Shown here piece after piece: positions 11,643-19,215 of a DNA stretch of 64,000 nucleotides (positions are counted from its first letter, which is position 1; each line of letters starts with the position of its first letter). The position numbers and the translations under genes were made by a program. The stretch covers positions 124,001 to 188,000 of the forward strand of contig JBKBKC010000006.1 in the NCBI GenBank assembly GCA_046294265.1, given 5' to 3'. The notes below the pieces were generated by a model. That model was not told the origin of the DNA. It saw nothing but the letters and a program-made list of their open reading frames with translations, and did not search any database. The stretch is from JBKBKC01 sp046294265 (GTDB lineage Bacteria > Pseudomonadota > Alphaproteobacteria > Rhodobacterales > Rhodobacteraceae).

Positions 11643-12737
11643 TCAGGGGTGGCTGATCTTGCCACCGCCGACAGTCGCCGCGACTCCGGTCGTGGCGGGG
11701 CAGGAGGTGGGCAGGCCCATGGCCACGCGCACGGCGAGGAAGGCGAAGGCCTGCGCCTCCAGCATGTCGCCGTTCAGGCCGCAAGACTCCACCGGGGCGA
11801 CATCGGCGGCCAGGCGGCGGGCAAGCTGGGCCATCAGGGCGGCGTTGTGGCGGCCGCCGCCCGCCACGAGGAGGCGGGTGACGGGGGTGGGGAAATGCTC
11901 GGTGCCGCGGGCGACGGCGGCGGCAGCGCAGGCGGCCAGCGTGGCGGCGGCATCGGCATCGGGCAGCGCGCCCACGGCTTGCAGGAGGGCCGGGAAGGCG
12001 TTGCGGTCCAGGGACTTGGGCGGCATCTTCAGGAACCACGGGTGGGCGAGGAAATCCTCAACAATCGCCTCGTCCGGTCGGCCCGACAGGGCCAGCGCGC
12101 CGCCTGCATCGTGATCGCGGGCCAGCCGCGCGCGCATCAGATCGTTGATCGGGGCATTGGCGGGGCCGGTGTCGAAGGCGAGGCAAGCGCCCGGCGTTTC
12201 GGGGGCGGGTTGGCGCGGGTCGATCCAGGTGAGGTTGCCCAGGCCGCCGAGGTTGAGGAACGCCAGCGGCATGTCGGCTCCGATGTGGCGCGCGAGGGCG
12301 AAGTGGTAGAACGGGGCCAGCGGTGCGCCCTGCCCGCCCAGCCGCACGTCGGCGCTGCGGAAATCCCATACCACCGGCCGGCCCAGCATACGCGCCAGCA
12401 GCGCGCCGTCCCCTGCCTGATGCGTGCCGCGGCCGCCTGGATCATGCGCCAGCGTCTGGCCGTGAAAGCCCGCGATCTCCGCCCCCGAGAAGCGGGCCAT
12501 CAGGTCGGCATGCGCGGCCTCCACCACCTCCGCCGCCTCGGCCACGCCCGCGTCGCCGGGCCAGAGGCCGAGCGACGCGCGCAAAACGCCCTGCTCGGCG
12601 GGGGTATAGGGGCGGTAGGCATGGGGCCCGAACTCCAGCACCCGGTGCCCGTCGGTCAGCACCATCGCCGCATCCACCCCGTCGAGCGAGGTGCCCGACA
12701 TCGTGCCCAAGGCCCAGACCGAACCACCTTTCAGCAT
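11643..12737 (-). CDS. anmK: Anhydro-N-acetylmuramic acid kinase AnmK
   Basis: Cell-wall recycling enzyme that opens and phosphorylates 1,6-anhydro-MurNAc to MurNAc-6-phosphate with ATP. The 364 residues have the family phosphate-binding N-terminus GTMSGTSLDG (11-20), the GFHGQTLAHDP and DTGPANAPIND blocks and the C-terminal GGGRHNAALM nucleotide-site stretch. ATG 12737 is preferred; 15 more codons are open upstream without a clear ribosome site. It is divergent from tyrS, with only about 60 bases between the starts. Together with MltG elsewhere in the window it belongs to peptidoglycan turnover, though the two are not in one operon. Confidence 0.95.
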   Translation of the reverse strand: MLKGGSVWALGTMSGTSLDGVDAAMVLTDGHRVLEFGPHAYRPYTPAEQGVLRASLGLWPGDAGVAEAAEVVEAAHADLMARFSGAEIAGFHGQTLAHDPGGRGTHQAGDGALLARMLGRPVVWDFRSADVRLGGQGAPLAPFYHFALARHIGADMPLAFLNLGGLGNLTWIDPRQPAPETPGACLAFDTGPANAPINDLMRARLARDHDAGGALALSGRPDEAIVEDFLAHPWFLKMPPKSLDRNAFPALLQAVGALPDADAAATLAACAAAAVARGTEHFPTPVTRLLVAGGGRHNAALMAQLARRLAADVAPVESCGLNGDMLEAQAFAFLAVRVAMGLPTSCPATTGVAATVGGGKISHP

Positions 12738-12740
12738 GGC

Positions 12741-12769
12741 TTTTCCTTCCTGCCCCGCGGGGCTATACC
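12741..12769 (+). promoter_or_regulatory. tyrS: Possible tyrS promoter with an embedded palindrome
   Basis: TATACC at 12764-12769 could be a -10 box, 17 bases after a weak TTTTCC -35. The spacer holds the perfect palindrome GCCCCGCGGGGC (12752-12763). It lies in the short divergent gap between anmK and tyrS. Confidence 0.3.
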
Positions 12770-12796
12770 GCCGCGCACACATCGGGGGCGCATGCC

Positions 12797-14047
12797 ATGA
12801 CCTACCATCCCAAATCCGAATTCCTGCACATCATGTCGGCGCGCGGCTATCTGGCCGACTGCACCGATTATCAGGCGCTGGACGAGGCCTTGGTCAAGGG
12901 GGTTGTGCCCGCCTATATCGGCTATGATGCCACGGCTGCCAGCCTGCATGTGGGCCACCTGATGAACATCATGGTGCTGCGCTGGCTGCAAAAGACGGGG
13001 GGCAAGCCGATCACCCTGATGGGGGGCGGGACGACCAAGGTGGGCGACCCCAGTTTCCGTGCCGAAGAGCGGCCCCTGCTGACGCCCGCCCAGATCGACA
13101 CGAACATCGCGGGCATGCAACGGGTGTTCGGGCGCTACCTGCGCTATGGCGAGGGGGCGACGGATGCGGTGATGCTGAACAATGCCGCATGGCTCGATCA
13201 CCTCAACTACCTCGATTTCCTGCGCGACATCGGGCGGCACTTCAGCGTGAACCGGATGCTGTCCTTCGAGAGCGTGAAGTCGCGGCTGGACCGCGAACAG
13301 TCGCTGTCGTTCCTCGAATTCAACTACATGATCCTGCAGGCCTATGATTTTCTGGAACTCTACCGCCGCCATGGCTGCCGGTTGCAGATGGGCGGGTCGG
13401 ACCAGTGGGGCAACATCGTCAACGGGATCGACCTGGCGCGGCGGGTGCTGGACGCGGAAATCTACGGGCTGACCACGCCGCTTTTGACCACCAGCGACGG
13501 GCGCAAGATGGGTAAATCGGCAGCCGGGGCGGTGTGGCTCTCGGGTGACATGCTGAGCGCCTATGAATTCTGGCAGTTCTGGCGCAACACGACCGATGCC
13601 GATGTGGGGCGGTTCCTGAAGATCTTCACCGAGCTGCCGGTCGAGGAATGTGACCGGCTGGGCGCGCTCGGCGGGTCCGAGATCAACGGGGCCAAGGTGA
13701 CGCTGGCGAACCTCGCCACGACCCTGCTGCACGGCGCCGAGGCGGCGGCGGCGGCCGAGGCCACGGCGCGCGAGGTTTTCGAGAAGGGCGGGATTGGCGA
13801 TGACCTGCCCACGCTGACGCTGGCGCCCGAGGACGTGGGCGAGGGGGTGACCGTGGCGCAGCTCTTCGTGCGGGCGGGGCTGGCGGCGTCGGGCAAGGAG
13901 GCCAAGCGCCTGATCGCCGAGGGTGGCGCGCGGCTGAACGACGAGCCGGTTCTGGATGCGGGGATGCAGGTGGGGGCGGCGATGCTCGCCGAGCCTGTGA
14001 AGCTGACCGTCGGGCGCAAGCGCCATGCGCGGGTGGTGCTGGGCTGA
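12797..14047 (+). CDS. tyrS: Tyrosine--tRNA ligase
   Basis: Class I aminoacyl-tRNA synthetase (416 residues) that charges tRNA-Tyr. The HIGH-type motif is HVGHL (51-55) and the KMSKS-type motif is KMGKS (237-241). The tyrosine/tRNA site has QMGGSDQWGNIVNGIDLARR, and the last ~70 residues form an S4 RNA-binding domain (AQLFVRAGLAASGKEAKRLI). The open frame extends far upstream, but ATG 12797 starts at the conserved N-terminus and lies after the anmK start. There is no strong Shine-Dalgarno sequence. It ends into a long inverted repeat shared with the convergent cyclophilin gene. Confidence 0.97.
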   Translation: MTYHPKSEFLHIMSARGYLADCTDYQALDEALVKGVVPAYIGYDATAASLHVGHLMNIMVLRWLQKTGGKPITLMGGGTTKVGDPSFRAEERPLLTPAQIDTNIAGMQRVFGRYLRYGEGATDAVMLNNAAWLDHLNYLDFLRDIGRHFSVNRMLSFESVKSRLDREQSLSFLEFNYMILQAYDFLELYRRHGCRLQMGGSDQWGNIVNGIDLARRVLDAEIYGLTTPLLTTSDGRKMGKSAAGAVWLSGDMLSAYEFWQFWRNTTDADVGRFLKIFTELPVEECDRLGALGGSEINGAKVTLANLATTLLHGAEAAAAAEATAREVFEKGGIGDDLPTLTLAPEDVGEGVTVAQLFVRAGLAASGKEAKRLIAEGGARLNDEPVLDAGMQVGAAMLAEPVKLTVGRKRHARVVLG

Positions 14048-14097
14048 CGGCGCAAGAAGGAGACATTCTGCGCCCTCCGGGCCTTGCGGCCCGTTCA

Positions 14098-14177
14098 CCC
14101 CTGCGGGGTATTTGCGCAAAGAAGAGAACACATTGCGCGGAGTTTGTTCTCTTCTTTGCACAAATACCCCGCAGGGG
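14098..14177. repeat. Modules B1/B2: long inverted repeat between convergent tyrS and cyclophilin genes
   Basis: Left arm 14098-14130 and right arm 14145-14177 are 33 nt each with one mismatch around a 14-base loop. Each arm is one copy of the module core, CCCCTGCGGGGTATTTG...CAAAGAAGAG, oriented in the sense direction of the gene it follows. Each is preceded by its own hairpin: GGGCC/GGCCC at 14079-14092 for tyrS, and GGGGGGC/GCCCCCC at 14183-14103+100 (that is, 14183-14203) for the cyclophilin gene. It is likely a bidirectional transcript end. Confidence 0.8.
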
Positions 14178-14218
14178 GGTCAGGGGGGCGGCGCACGCCC
14201 CCCTGTCCTGCGGCAAGG

Positions 14219-14779
14219 TCAGGGGGCCACCGTCACCGTCATCATCATGTCGGCGGGGTCATCCACCGACCCCGACTGGCCGCGCCCGCGCTTGATCGCG
14301 TCCACCACCTTCATGCCGTCGATGACGCGGCCCACCACCGTGTATTGCCCGTCAAGGAAGGGCCCCGGTTCGAACATGATGAAGAATTGCGAGTTGGCGC
14401 TGTTGGGCGATTGCGCGCGGGCCATGCCAACCACGCCGCGATCGAAGCTGATGCCGGAGAATTCGGCAGGTAGGTCGGGCAGGTCCGATCCGCCGGTCCC
14501 GGCGCGGCCGATGGCCCTATCGCCCTTGCCGTAGCGCACATCACCGGTCTGGGCCATGAAGCCCTCGATCACCCGATGGAAGATCACGCCGTCATAGGCG
14601 CCCTCGGCGGCCAGCTTGGTGATCCGCTCAACATGCAGCGGAGCGACCTCGGGCAGAAGGTCGATCACGATGGTGCCGTTGGCCTGGCCTGCCACCTGGA
14701 TCACGAGGTTGGGGCCGGGGCCGTCCTGAGCTATGCCGGGGGTGGCCAGCAGGACCAGGGCAAGCGCCTTACGCCACAT
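14219..14779 (-). CDS. Exported cyclophilin-type peptidylprolyl isomerase
   Basis: Cyclophilin-fold prolyl cis-trans isomerase of 186 residues with a probable signal peptide (about 1-18, MWRKALALVLLATPGIAQ), so it should act on folding proteins in the periplasm. Family motifs are FHRVIEGFMAQTGD with the catalytic Arg, and NSQFFIMF. The start overlaps the end of the neighbouring cyclophilin gene by 11 bases, so the pair is one operon and probably a tandem duplication that gave one exported and one cytoplasmic enzyme. Confidence 0.93.
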   Translation of the reverse strand: MWRKALALVLLATPGIAQDGPGPNLVIQVAGQANGTIVIDLLPEVAPLHVERITKLAAEGAYDGVIFHRVIEGFMAQTGDVRYGKGDRAIGRAGTGGSDLPDLPAEFSGISFDRGVVGMARAQSPNSANSQFFIMFEPGPFLDGQYTVVGRVIDGMKVVDAIKRGRGQSGSVDDPADMMMTVTVAP

Positions 14780-15281
14780 CGGCGGCCACCTTCACGCTGA
14801 TCATGTGGTCGGGCGTGGCGGGCGGCTCGCCGCGGGTGATGGCATCGACATGTTCCATGCCAGCGATCACGCGGCCATAGACGGTATATTGCCCGTTCAG
14901 GAAGTTGTTGTCCGAGAAGTTGATGAAGAACTGGCTGTTGGCCGAGTTGGGGTTCGACGACCGCGCGGCCCCCAGCGTGCCCCGGTCATGCGGCAGCTTG
15001 GAGAATTCGGCCGGAAGGTCGGGCATGTCGGACCCGCCGGTGCCCGCGCGGCGGGGGTTGTAGCCGTCGCGCGTCTTGTTGCCATGCTCAACATCGCCGG
15101 TCTGCGCCATGAAACCGTCGATCACACGGTGGAACACCACGCCGTCATAGGCCCCGGCGCGGGCCAGGTCCTTCATCCGGGCGCTGTGCAGGGGGGCCAC
15201 GTCGGGCAAGAGGGCGATGGTGACGGTGCCGGAGGCCAGCTCCATCAGGATCGTGTTTTCGGGGTCGGTGATCTCGGCCAT
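14769..15281 (-). CDS. Cytoplasmic cyclophilin-type peptidylprolyl isomerase
   Basis: Prolyl isomerase of 170 residues without a signal peptide, so cytoplasmic (PpiB-like). It shows FHRVIDGFMAQTGD and NSQFFINF, and resembles the exported neighbour throughout. ATG 15281 is preceded by AGGAG at good spacing, which settles the start inside a much longer open frame that lies antisense to pgk. It is the first gene of the two-gene cyclophilin operon and is divergent from pgk. Confidence 0.94.
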   Translation of the reverse strand: MAEITDPENTILMELASGTVTIALLPDVAPLHSARMKDLARAGAYDGVVFHRVIDGFMAQTGDVEHGNKTRDGYNPRRAGTGGSDMPDLPAEFSKLPHDRGTLGAARSSNPNSANSQFFINFSDNNFLNGQYTVYGRVIAGMEHVDAITRGEPPATPDHMISVKVAADVA

Positions 15282-15425
15282 GGGGGCTCCTTTCGGTTTT
15301 GCGCACCCTATGCGGGCGGGGCGGGCGCGAAAAGGGCAAACCTGCGTGAGCAGCAGGTGATGCGGGCGGTTGACGCAGGCGGTGCGATCCTGTGGAAAGG
15401 CCGCATCGGCAAGGGAGGGGCGCGG

Positions 15426-16616
15426 ATGGCCTGGAAGACGCTGGACGACATGCAACTCGGGGGCCGCGTGGTGCTGACCCGGGTGGACATCAACGTGCCG
15501 ATGGAGGGCGGGCGGGTCACCGACACGACGCGCATCGACAAGATCGTGCCGACGGTCGCCGACATCCTTGCGCGCGGAGGGCGGCCGGTGCTGCTGGCGC
15601 ATTTCGACAGGCCGAAGGGGCGCGTGGTGCCTGCGATGAGCCTGTCGCATCTGGTTGGCTCGCTGGAGGCGGCGCTGGGTCGGGCGGTGGTGTTTGGCGC
15701 CGATTGCGTGGGGCCTGTCGCGCAGGCGGCGATCGCGGCCGCCGGGCCGGGTCAGGTTGTGCTGCTGGAAAACACCCGCTTTCATCCCGGCGAAGAGGCG
15801 AACGACCCCGACCTGGCGGCGGCGATGGCCGCGCTTGGCGATGTCTATGTGAACGATGCCTTTTCGGCGGCGCACAGGGCTCATGCCTCGACCGAGGGGA
15901 TCGCGCGGCTGTTGCCAGCCTGTGCGGGGCGGCTGATGGAGGCGGAGCTGCGCGCGCTGGAGGCGGCTTTGGGAACCCCGGCGCGGCCCGTGGTGGCGGT
16001 GGTGGGCGGGGCCAAGGTTTCGACCAAGCTGGACCTGCTGGGCAATCTGGTGGGGCGCGTCGATCATCTGGTGATCGGGGGGGGGATGGCCAACACCTTC
16101 CTCGTGGCGCAGGGCGTCGAGGTGGGCACGTCGCTGGCCGAGCGGGACATGGCGCCCATTGCGCGCGATATCGTCGCAAAGGCCGAGGCGGCGGGCTGCA
16201 CGATCCACCTGCCCGTCGATTTGGTGGTGGCGCGCGAGTTCCGCGCGGGGGCCGCCAGCCAGACCGTCGGCGTGGCGGACTGCCCAGCGGATGCTATGAT
16301 CCTGGATGCGGGGCCCGCAACGGTGGCGCATCTGGCCGGGGTGTTCGGCGCGGCGCGGACGGTCATCTGGAACGGCCCGCTGGGGGCGTTCGAGATCGCA
16401 CCCTTCGATGCCGCGACCCGAGCCGCCGCCGCCGAGGTGGCGCGGCTCACGCGGGCCGGAACCCTTGTGTCCGTGGCCGGCGGGGGCGACACGGTGTCGG
16501 CGCTGAACCAGGCCGGGGTGGCGGGGGATTTCACATTCATTTCCACTGCGGGGGGTGCGTTTCTGGAGTGGATGGAGGGCAAGGTGCTGCCCGGAGTGGC
16601 CGCCCTCGGGGGATGA
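15426..16616 (+). CDS. pgk: Phosphoglycerate kinase
   Basis: Glycolytic/gluconeogenic kinase (396 residues) that transfers phosphate between 1,3-bisphosphoglycerate and ADP. The substrate site reads TRVDINVPMEGGRVTD, and VLLENTRFHPGEE and the nucleotide motif GGAKVSTKLDLL are present. The near-C-terminal GGGDTVSALNQAG forms the catalytic phosphate loop. A sequence detail is LAHFDRPKGR where many bacteria have LAHFGRPKG. ATG 15426 has an AGGGAGGGG stretch upstream. The class I aldolase gene follows after a 109-base gap that holds two palindromes, so the two genes may be separately controlled. Confidence 0.97.
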   Translation: MAWKTLDDMQLGGRVVLTRVDINVPMEGGRVTDTTRIDKIVPTVADILARGGRPVLLAHFDRPKGRVVPAMSLSHLVGSLEAALGRAVVFGADCVGPVAQAAIAAAGPGQVVLLENTRFHPGEEANDPDLAAAMAALGDVYVNDAFSAAHRAHASTEGIARLLPACAGRLMEAELRALEAALGTPARPVVAVVGGAKVSTKLDLLGNLVGRVDHLVIGGGMANTFLVAQGVEVGTSLAERDMAPIARDIVAKAEAAGCTIHLPVDLVVAREFRAGAASQTVGVADCPADAMILDAGPATVAHLAGVFGAARTVIWNGPLGAFEIAPFDAATRAAAAEVARLTRAGTLVSVAGGGDTVSALNQAGVAGDFTFISTAGGAFLEWMEGKVLPGVAALGG

Positions 16617-16644
16617 CCCCGCGCATCTGCGAATTCGGGCTTGC

Positions 16645-16708
16645 GTTGGCGCTAACTGGATTGCGGCTGCGGTTTGGGCTGGAGTATGCCGCGAGGGTCA
16701 ATATTGAC
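16645..16708 (+). promoter_or_regulatory. Two operator-like palindromes upstream of the class I aldolase gene
   Basis: GTTGGCGCTAAC at 16645-16656 is one base pair short of the perfect palindrome GTTAGCGCTAAC, with the central CG typical of LacI-family operators such as CceR sites in Rhodobacter. GTCAATATTGAC at 16697-16708 is a perfect 12-bp palindrome ending 17 bases before the aldolase ATG, so a protein bound there could block initiation. Confidence 0.45.
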
Positions 16709-16725
16709 GCAGGGAGCGACCGCAG

Positions 16726-17619
16726 ATGACCACCGCCGCGATGACCGACAAGATCAGGATGGGCCAGGGCTTCATCGCGGCGCTGGACCAGTCCGGAGGA
16801 TCGACGCCGAAGGCGCTGCGCCAGTATGGCATCGCCGACGGGGCCTGGTCTGATGAGGGCGGCATGTATGACCTGATCCATGCCATGCGCGCGCGCATCA
16901 TCACCTCGCCCGCCTTCACCGGCGACCGCGTGGTCGGCGCGATCCTGTTCGAGCAGACCATGGACCGCGCGGTGGAGGGCGTGCCGACCGCGACCTATCT
17001 GTGGGAGCGGCGCGGCGTGGTTCCGTTTCTGAAGATTGACAAGGGGCTGGAGGCCGAGGCTGACGGCGTGCAGTTGATGAAGCCGATCCCGGGGCTGGAG
17101 GCGCTGCTGGCCCGCGCCGTGGCGGCCGGGATATTCGGAACCAAGGAACGCTCCGTCGTCGGCGCGGCCAATGAAGCGGGCATCGCCGCCGTGGTGGCGC
17201 AGCAGTTCGATCTGGCCGCACAGGTCGCAGCGGCGGGCCTCATGCCGATCATCGAGCCGGAGGTCACGATCGCGATCCCCGACAAGGCCGAGGCCGAGGC
17301 GATGCTGCGCGCGGCAATCCTCGACGCGCTCGACGCGCTGCCCGCAGATCGTCAGGTGATGCTGAAGCTGACGCTGCCCGGTGTGGACAATTTCTATCTG
17401 CCGCTGGTCGAGCATCCGCGCGTGTTGCGGGTGGTGGCGCTTTCGGGCGGGCATCCGCGGGATGAGGCCAATGCGATCCTCGCGCGCAATCGCGGAATCA
17501 TCGCGAGCTTCAGCCGCGCGCTGACCGAGGGGCTGAGCGCGCAGCAGTCGGATGCCGAGTTCGACGCGATGCTGCGCGAGGCCGTCGAGGGGATCTGGGC
17601 AGCCTCAGTCGCGGGGTGA
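16726..17619 (+). CDS. Class I fructose-bisphosphate aldolase
   Basis: Schiff-base (metal-independent) aldolase that interconverts fructose-1,6-bisphosphate with two triose phosphates; 297 residues, a typical bacterial length. Family blocks are ALDQSGGSTPKALRQYG near the N-terminus, the substrate-lysine region PFLKIDKGLE, and IIEPEVTI and MLKLTLP along the barrel. GIIASFSRAL near the end resembles the phosphate-binding segment. ATG 16726 follows AGGGAG. It lies 109 bases after pgk, an adjacent step in the same pathway. Confidence 0.94.
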   Translation: MTTAAMTDKIRMGQGFIAALDQSGGSTPKALRQYGIADGAWSDEGGMYDLIHAMRARIITSPAFTGDRVVGAILFEQTMDRAVEGVPTATYLWERRGVVPFLKIDKGLEAEADGVQLMKPIPGLEALLARAVAAGIFGTKERSVVGAANEAGIAAVVAQQFDLAAQVAAAGLMPIIEPEVTIAIPDKAEAEAMLRAAILDALDALPADRQVMLKLTLPGVDNFYLPLVEHPRVLRVVALSGGHPRDEANAILARNRGIIASFSRALTEGLSAQQSDAEFDAMLREAVEGIWAASVAG

Positions 17620-17740
17620 AGCACGCCCGCAAGGGCCTGACCATGCGGCATTTTCGGGATTCCCTTTGCCTGCGTGATGTGGCATGATCGCAGGCATGCC
17701 GGGCGTCAAGAATGCGGCAACCAAATATGGGCAGGACCGG

Positions 17741-18043
17741 ATGGACAGGAACAGCGGCGGGCACGGACTCGCGTCGGTGATGCTCGCGGTGGCTGCAATC
17801 ACCGTCGGGGCTTATTTCACGTTTGCGGCGGTGCAGGGCGAATACGGCGTGTTCCGTCAGGTCCAGATCGCCGCCGAAACCCGCGCGCTGGAGGTTGAGC
17901 GTGACCGGCTCGCCAGTGAGCTTGTGGCCATGCAGAACAAGACGCACCGCCTTTCGGACGCATATCTGGACCTTGACCTGCTGGATGAGCGGGCGCGCGA
18001 CGTGCTGGGATACCTGCGCGCAGATGAGATCGTGATCCGCTGA
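17741..18043 (+). CDS. FtsB/DivIC-like septum formation initiator protein
   Basis: Small bitopic division-type protein (100 residues): a short N-terminus, one membrane segment at about 11-30 and a coiled coil at about 38-70 (VQIAAETRALEVERDRLASE). This is the FtsB/DivIC layout, which links FtsL and FtsQ in the divisome. ATG 17741 is chosen because CAGGA lies close upstream. The longer frame from 17684 adds 19 residues with no better ribosome site. It sits just before the pyruvate dehydrogenase genes but is separated from them by a 3' module and an operator-like palindrome. Short family proteins diverge, so the name rests on layout. Confidence 0.8.
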   Translation: MDRNSGGHGLASVMLAVAAITVGAYFTFAAVQGEYGVFRQVQIAAETRALEVERDRLASELVAMQNKTHRLSDAYLDLDLLDERARDVLGYLRADEIVIR

Positions 18044-18070
18044 AGCGTCGCCGTGGAGGCGGCGTCACCC

Positions 18071-18115
18071 CCGGGGCTTTGCCCCGGACCCCAGGGTATT
18101 TCGGCAAAGAAGAGG
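18071..18115 (+). terminator. 3' module C after the FtsB-like gene
   Basis: Hairpin CCGGGGC-TTT-GCCCCGG (18071-18087) is followed at once by the module core CCCCAGGGTATTT...GCAAAGAAGAGG (18089-18115). It begins 28 bases after the FtsB-like stop and lies before the pdhA promoter region. Confidence 0.65.
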
Positions 18116-18168
18116 ACCGGAAGCTGCCTCAGGCCGCCACCTCCCCTTGTTTTTCCGATGGGAATGGG

Positions 18169-18188
18169 ATTGTTTAACGTTGAACAAT
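18169..18188 (+). promoter_or_regulatory. 20-bp palindromic operator candidate upstream of pdhA
   Basis: ATTGTTTAACGTTGAACAAT is symmetric except at positions 7 and 14, with a central CG (AACGTT) as in LacI-family operators. It ends 26 bases before the pdhA GTG start, so a bound protein could control transcription of pdhA-pdhB-E2. GntR-type PdhR sites look different, which argues against PdhR. Confidence 0.5.
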
Positions 18189-18214
18189 AGCAACCTCGCC
18201 TGGAGGATTCGCCC

Positions 18215-19204
18215 GTGGCCACACGCAAGCCTGCCGAAAAGCCCAATGTTTCACGCGAGGAGTTGCTGAAATACTATCGTGAGATGCTGTTGATACGGCG
18301 GTTCGAGGAGAAGGCAGGGCAGCTTTACGGGATGGGCCTGATTGGCGGGTTCTGCCACCTCTACATCGGGCAGGAGGCGGTGGTCGTGGGGCTGGAGGCC
18401 GCGGCCAAGGAAGGCGACAAGCGCATCACCAGCTACCGCGACCATGGCCACATGCTGGCCTGCGGGATGGACCCCAAGGGCGTGATGGCCGAGCTCACGG
18501 GCCGGATCGGCGGCTATTCCAAGGGCAAGGGCGGGAGCATGCACATGTTCTCGAAGGAAAAGCACTTCTACGGCGGGCACGGGATCGTGGGCGCGCAGGT
18601 GCCGCTGGGGGCGGGGCTCGCGTTCGCTGACAAGTATCTGGGCAATGACAACGTCACCTTCACCTATTTCGGCGACGGCGCGGCCAACCAGGGCCAGGTC
18701 TATGAGACCTACAACATGGCGGAACTGTGGATGCTTCCGGTGATCTTTGTCATCGAGAACAACCAGTATGCGATGGGGATGAGCGTCCGGCGATCGACCA
18801 AATCCACCACCTATTTCGGGCGCGGCCAGGCTTATGGCATCCCGGGCGAGCAGGTGGACGGGATGGATGTGCTGGCGGTGAAGGCGGCGGGCGAAAAGGC
18901 CGTGGCGCACTGCCGTGCAGGCCAGGGGCCCTATATCCTGGAGATGATGACCTACCGCTACCGCGGCCATTCCATGAGCGACCCGGCAAAATACCGGACC
19001 CGCGAGGAGGTGGACAAGATGCGGTCGGAGAAGGACGCGATCGAGCATGTGCGCGATCTGCTGGTGCAGGGCGGCCTCGCCACCGACGACGACCTGAAGG
19101 CCATCGACAAAGAGATCAAGGCGATCGTCAACGAGGCCGCCGAATTCTCCAAGGAAAGCCCCGAGCCGCCGCTAAGCGAGCTTTGGACCGACATTCTGGC
19201 CTGA
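18215..19204 (+). CDS. pdhA: Pyruvate dehydrogenase E1 component, alpha subunit
   Basis: Thiamine-diphosphate subunit of the pyruvate dehydrogenase complex, which decarboxylates pyruvate and reductively acetylates the lipoyl group of E2. It has 329 residues. The ThDP motif starts at GDGAANQGQ (153-161) and ends at ENN (181-183). The phosphorylation-loop region of E1 alpha reads YRYRGHSMSDPAKYRTREE. The start is GTG 18215, with TGGAGG eight bases upstream. E1 beta follows after 11 bases and E2 after that, forming one operon under a 20-bp palindrome. The E3 gene (lpd) is not next to it in this window. Confidence 0.97.
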   Translation: MATRKPAEKPNVSREELLKYYREMLLIRRFEEKAGQLYGMGLIGGFCHLYIGQEAVVVGLEAAAKEGDKRITSYRDHGHMLACGMDPKGVMAELTGRIGGYSKGKGGSMHMFSKEKHFYGGHGIVGAQVPLGAGLAFADKYLGNDNVTFTYFGDGAANQGQVYETYNMAELWMLPVIFVIENNQYAMGMSVRRSTKSTTYFGRGQAYGIPGEQVDGMDVLAVKAAGEKAVAHCRAGQGPYILEMMTYRYRGHSMSDPAKYRTREEVDKMRSEKDAIEHVRDLLVQGGLATDDDLKAIDKEIKAIVNEAAEFSKESPEPPLSELWTDILA

Positions 19205-19215
19205 GGGGGAACGAC

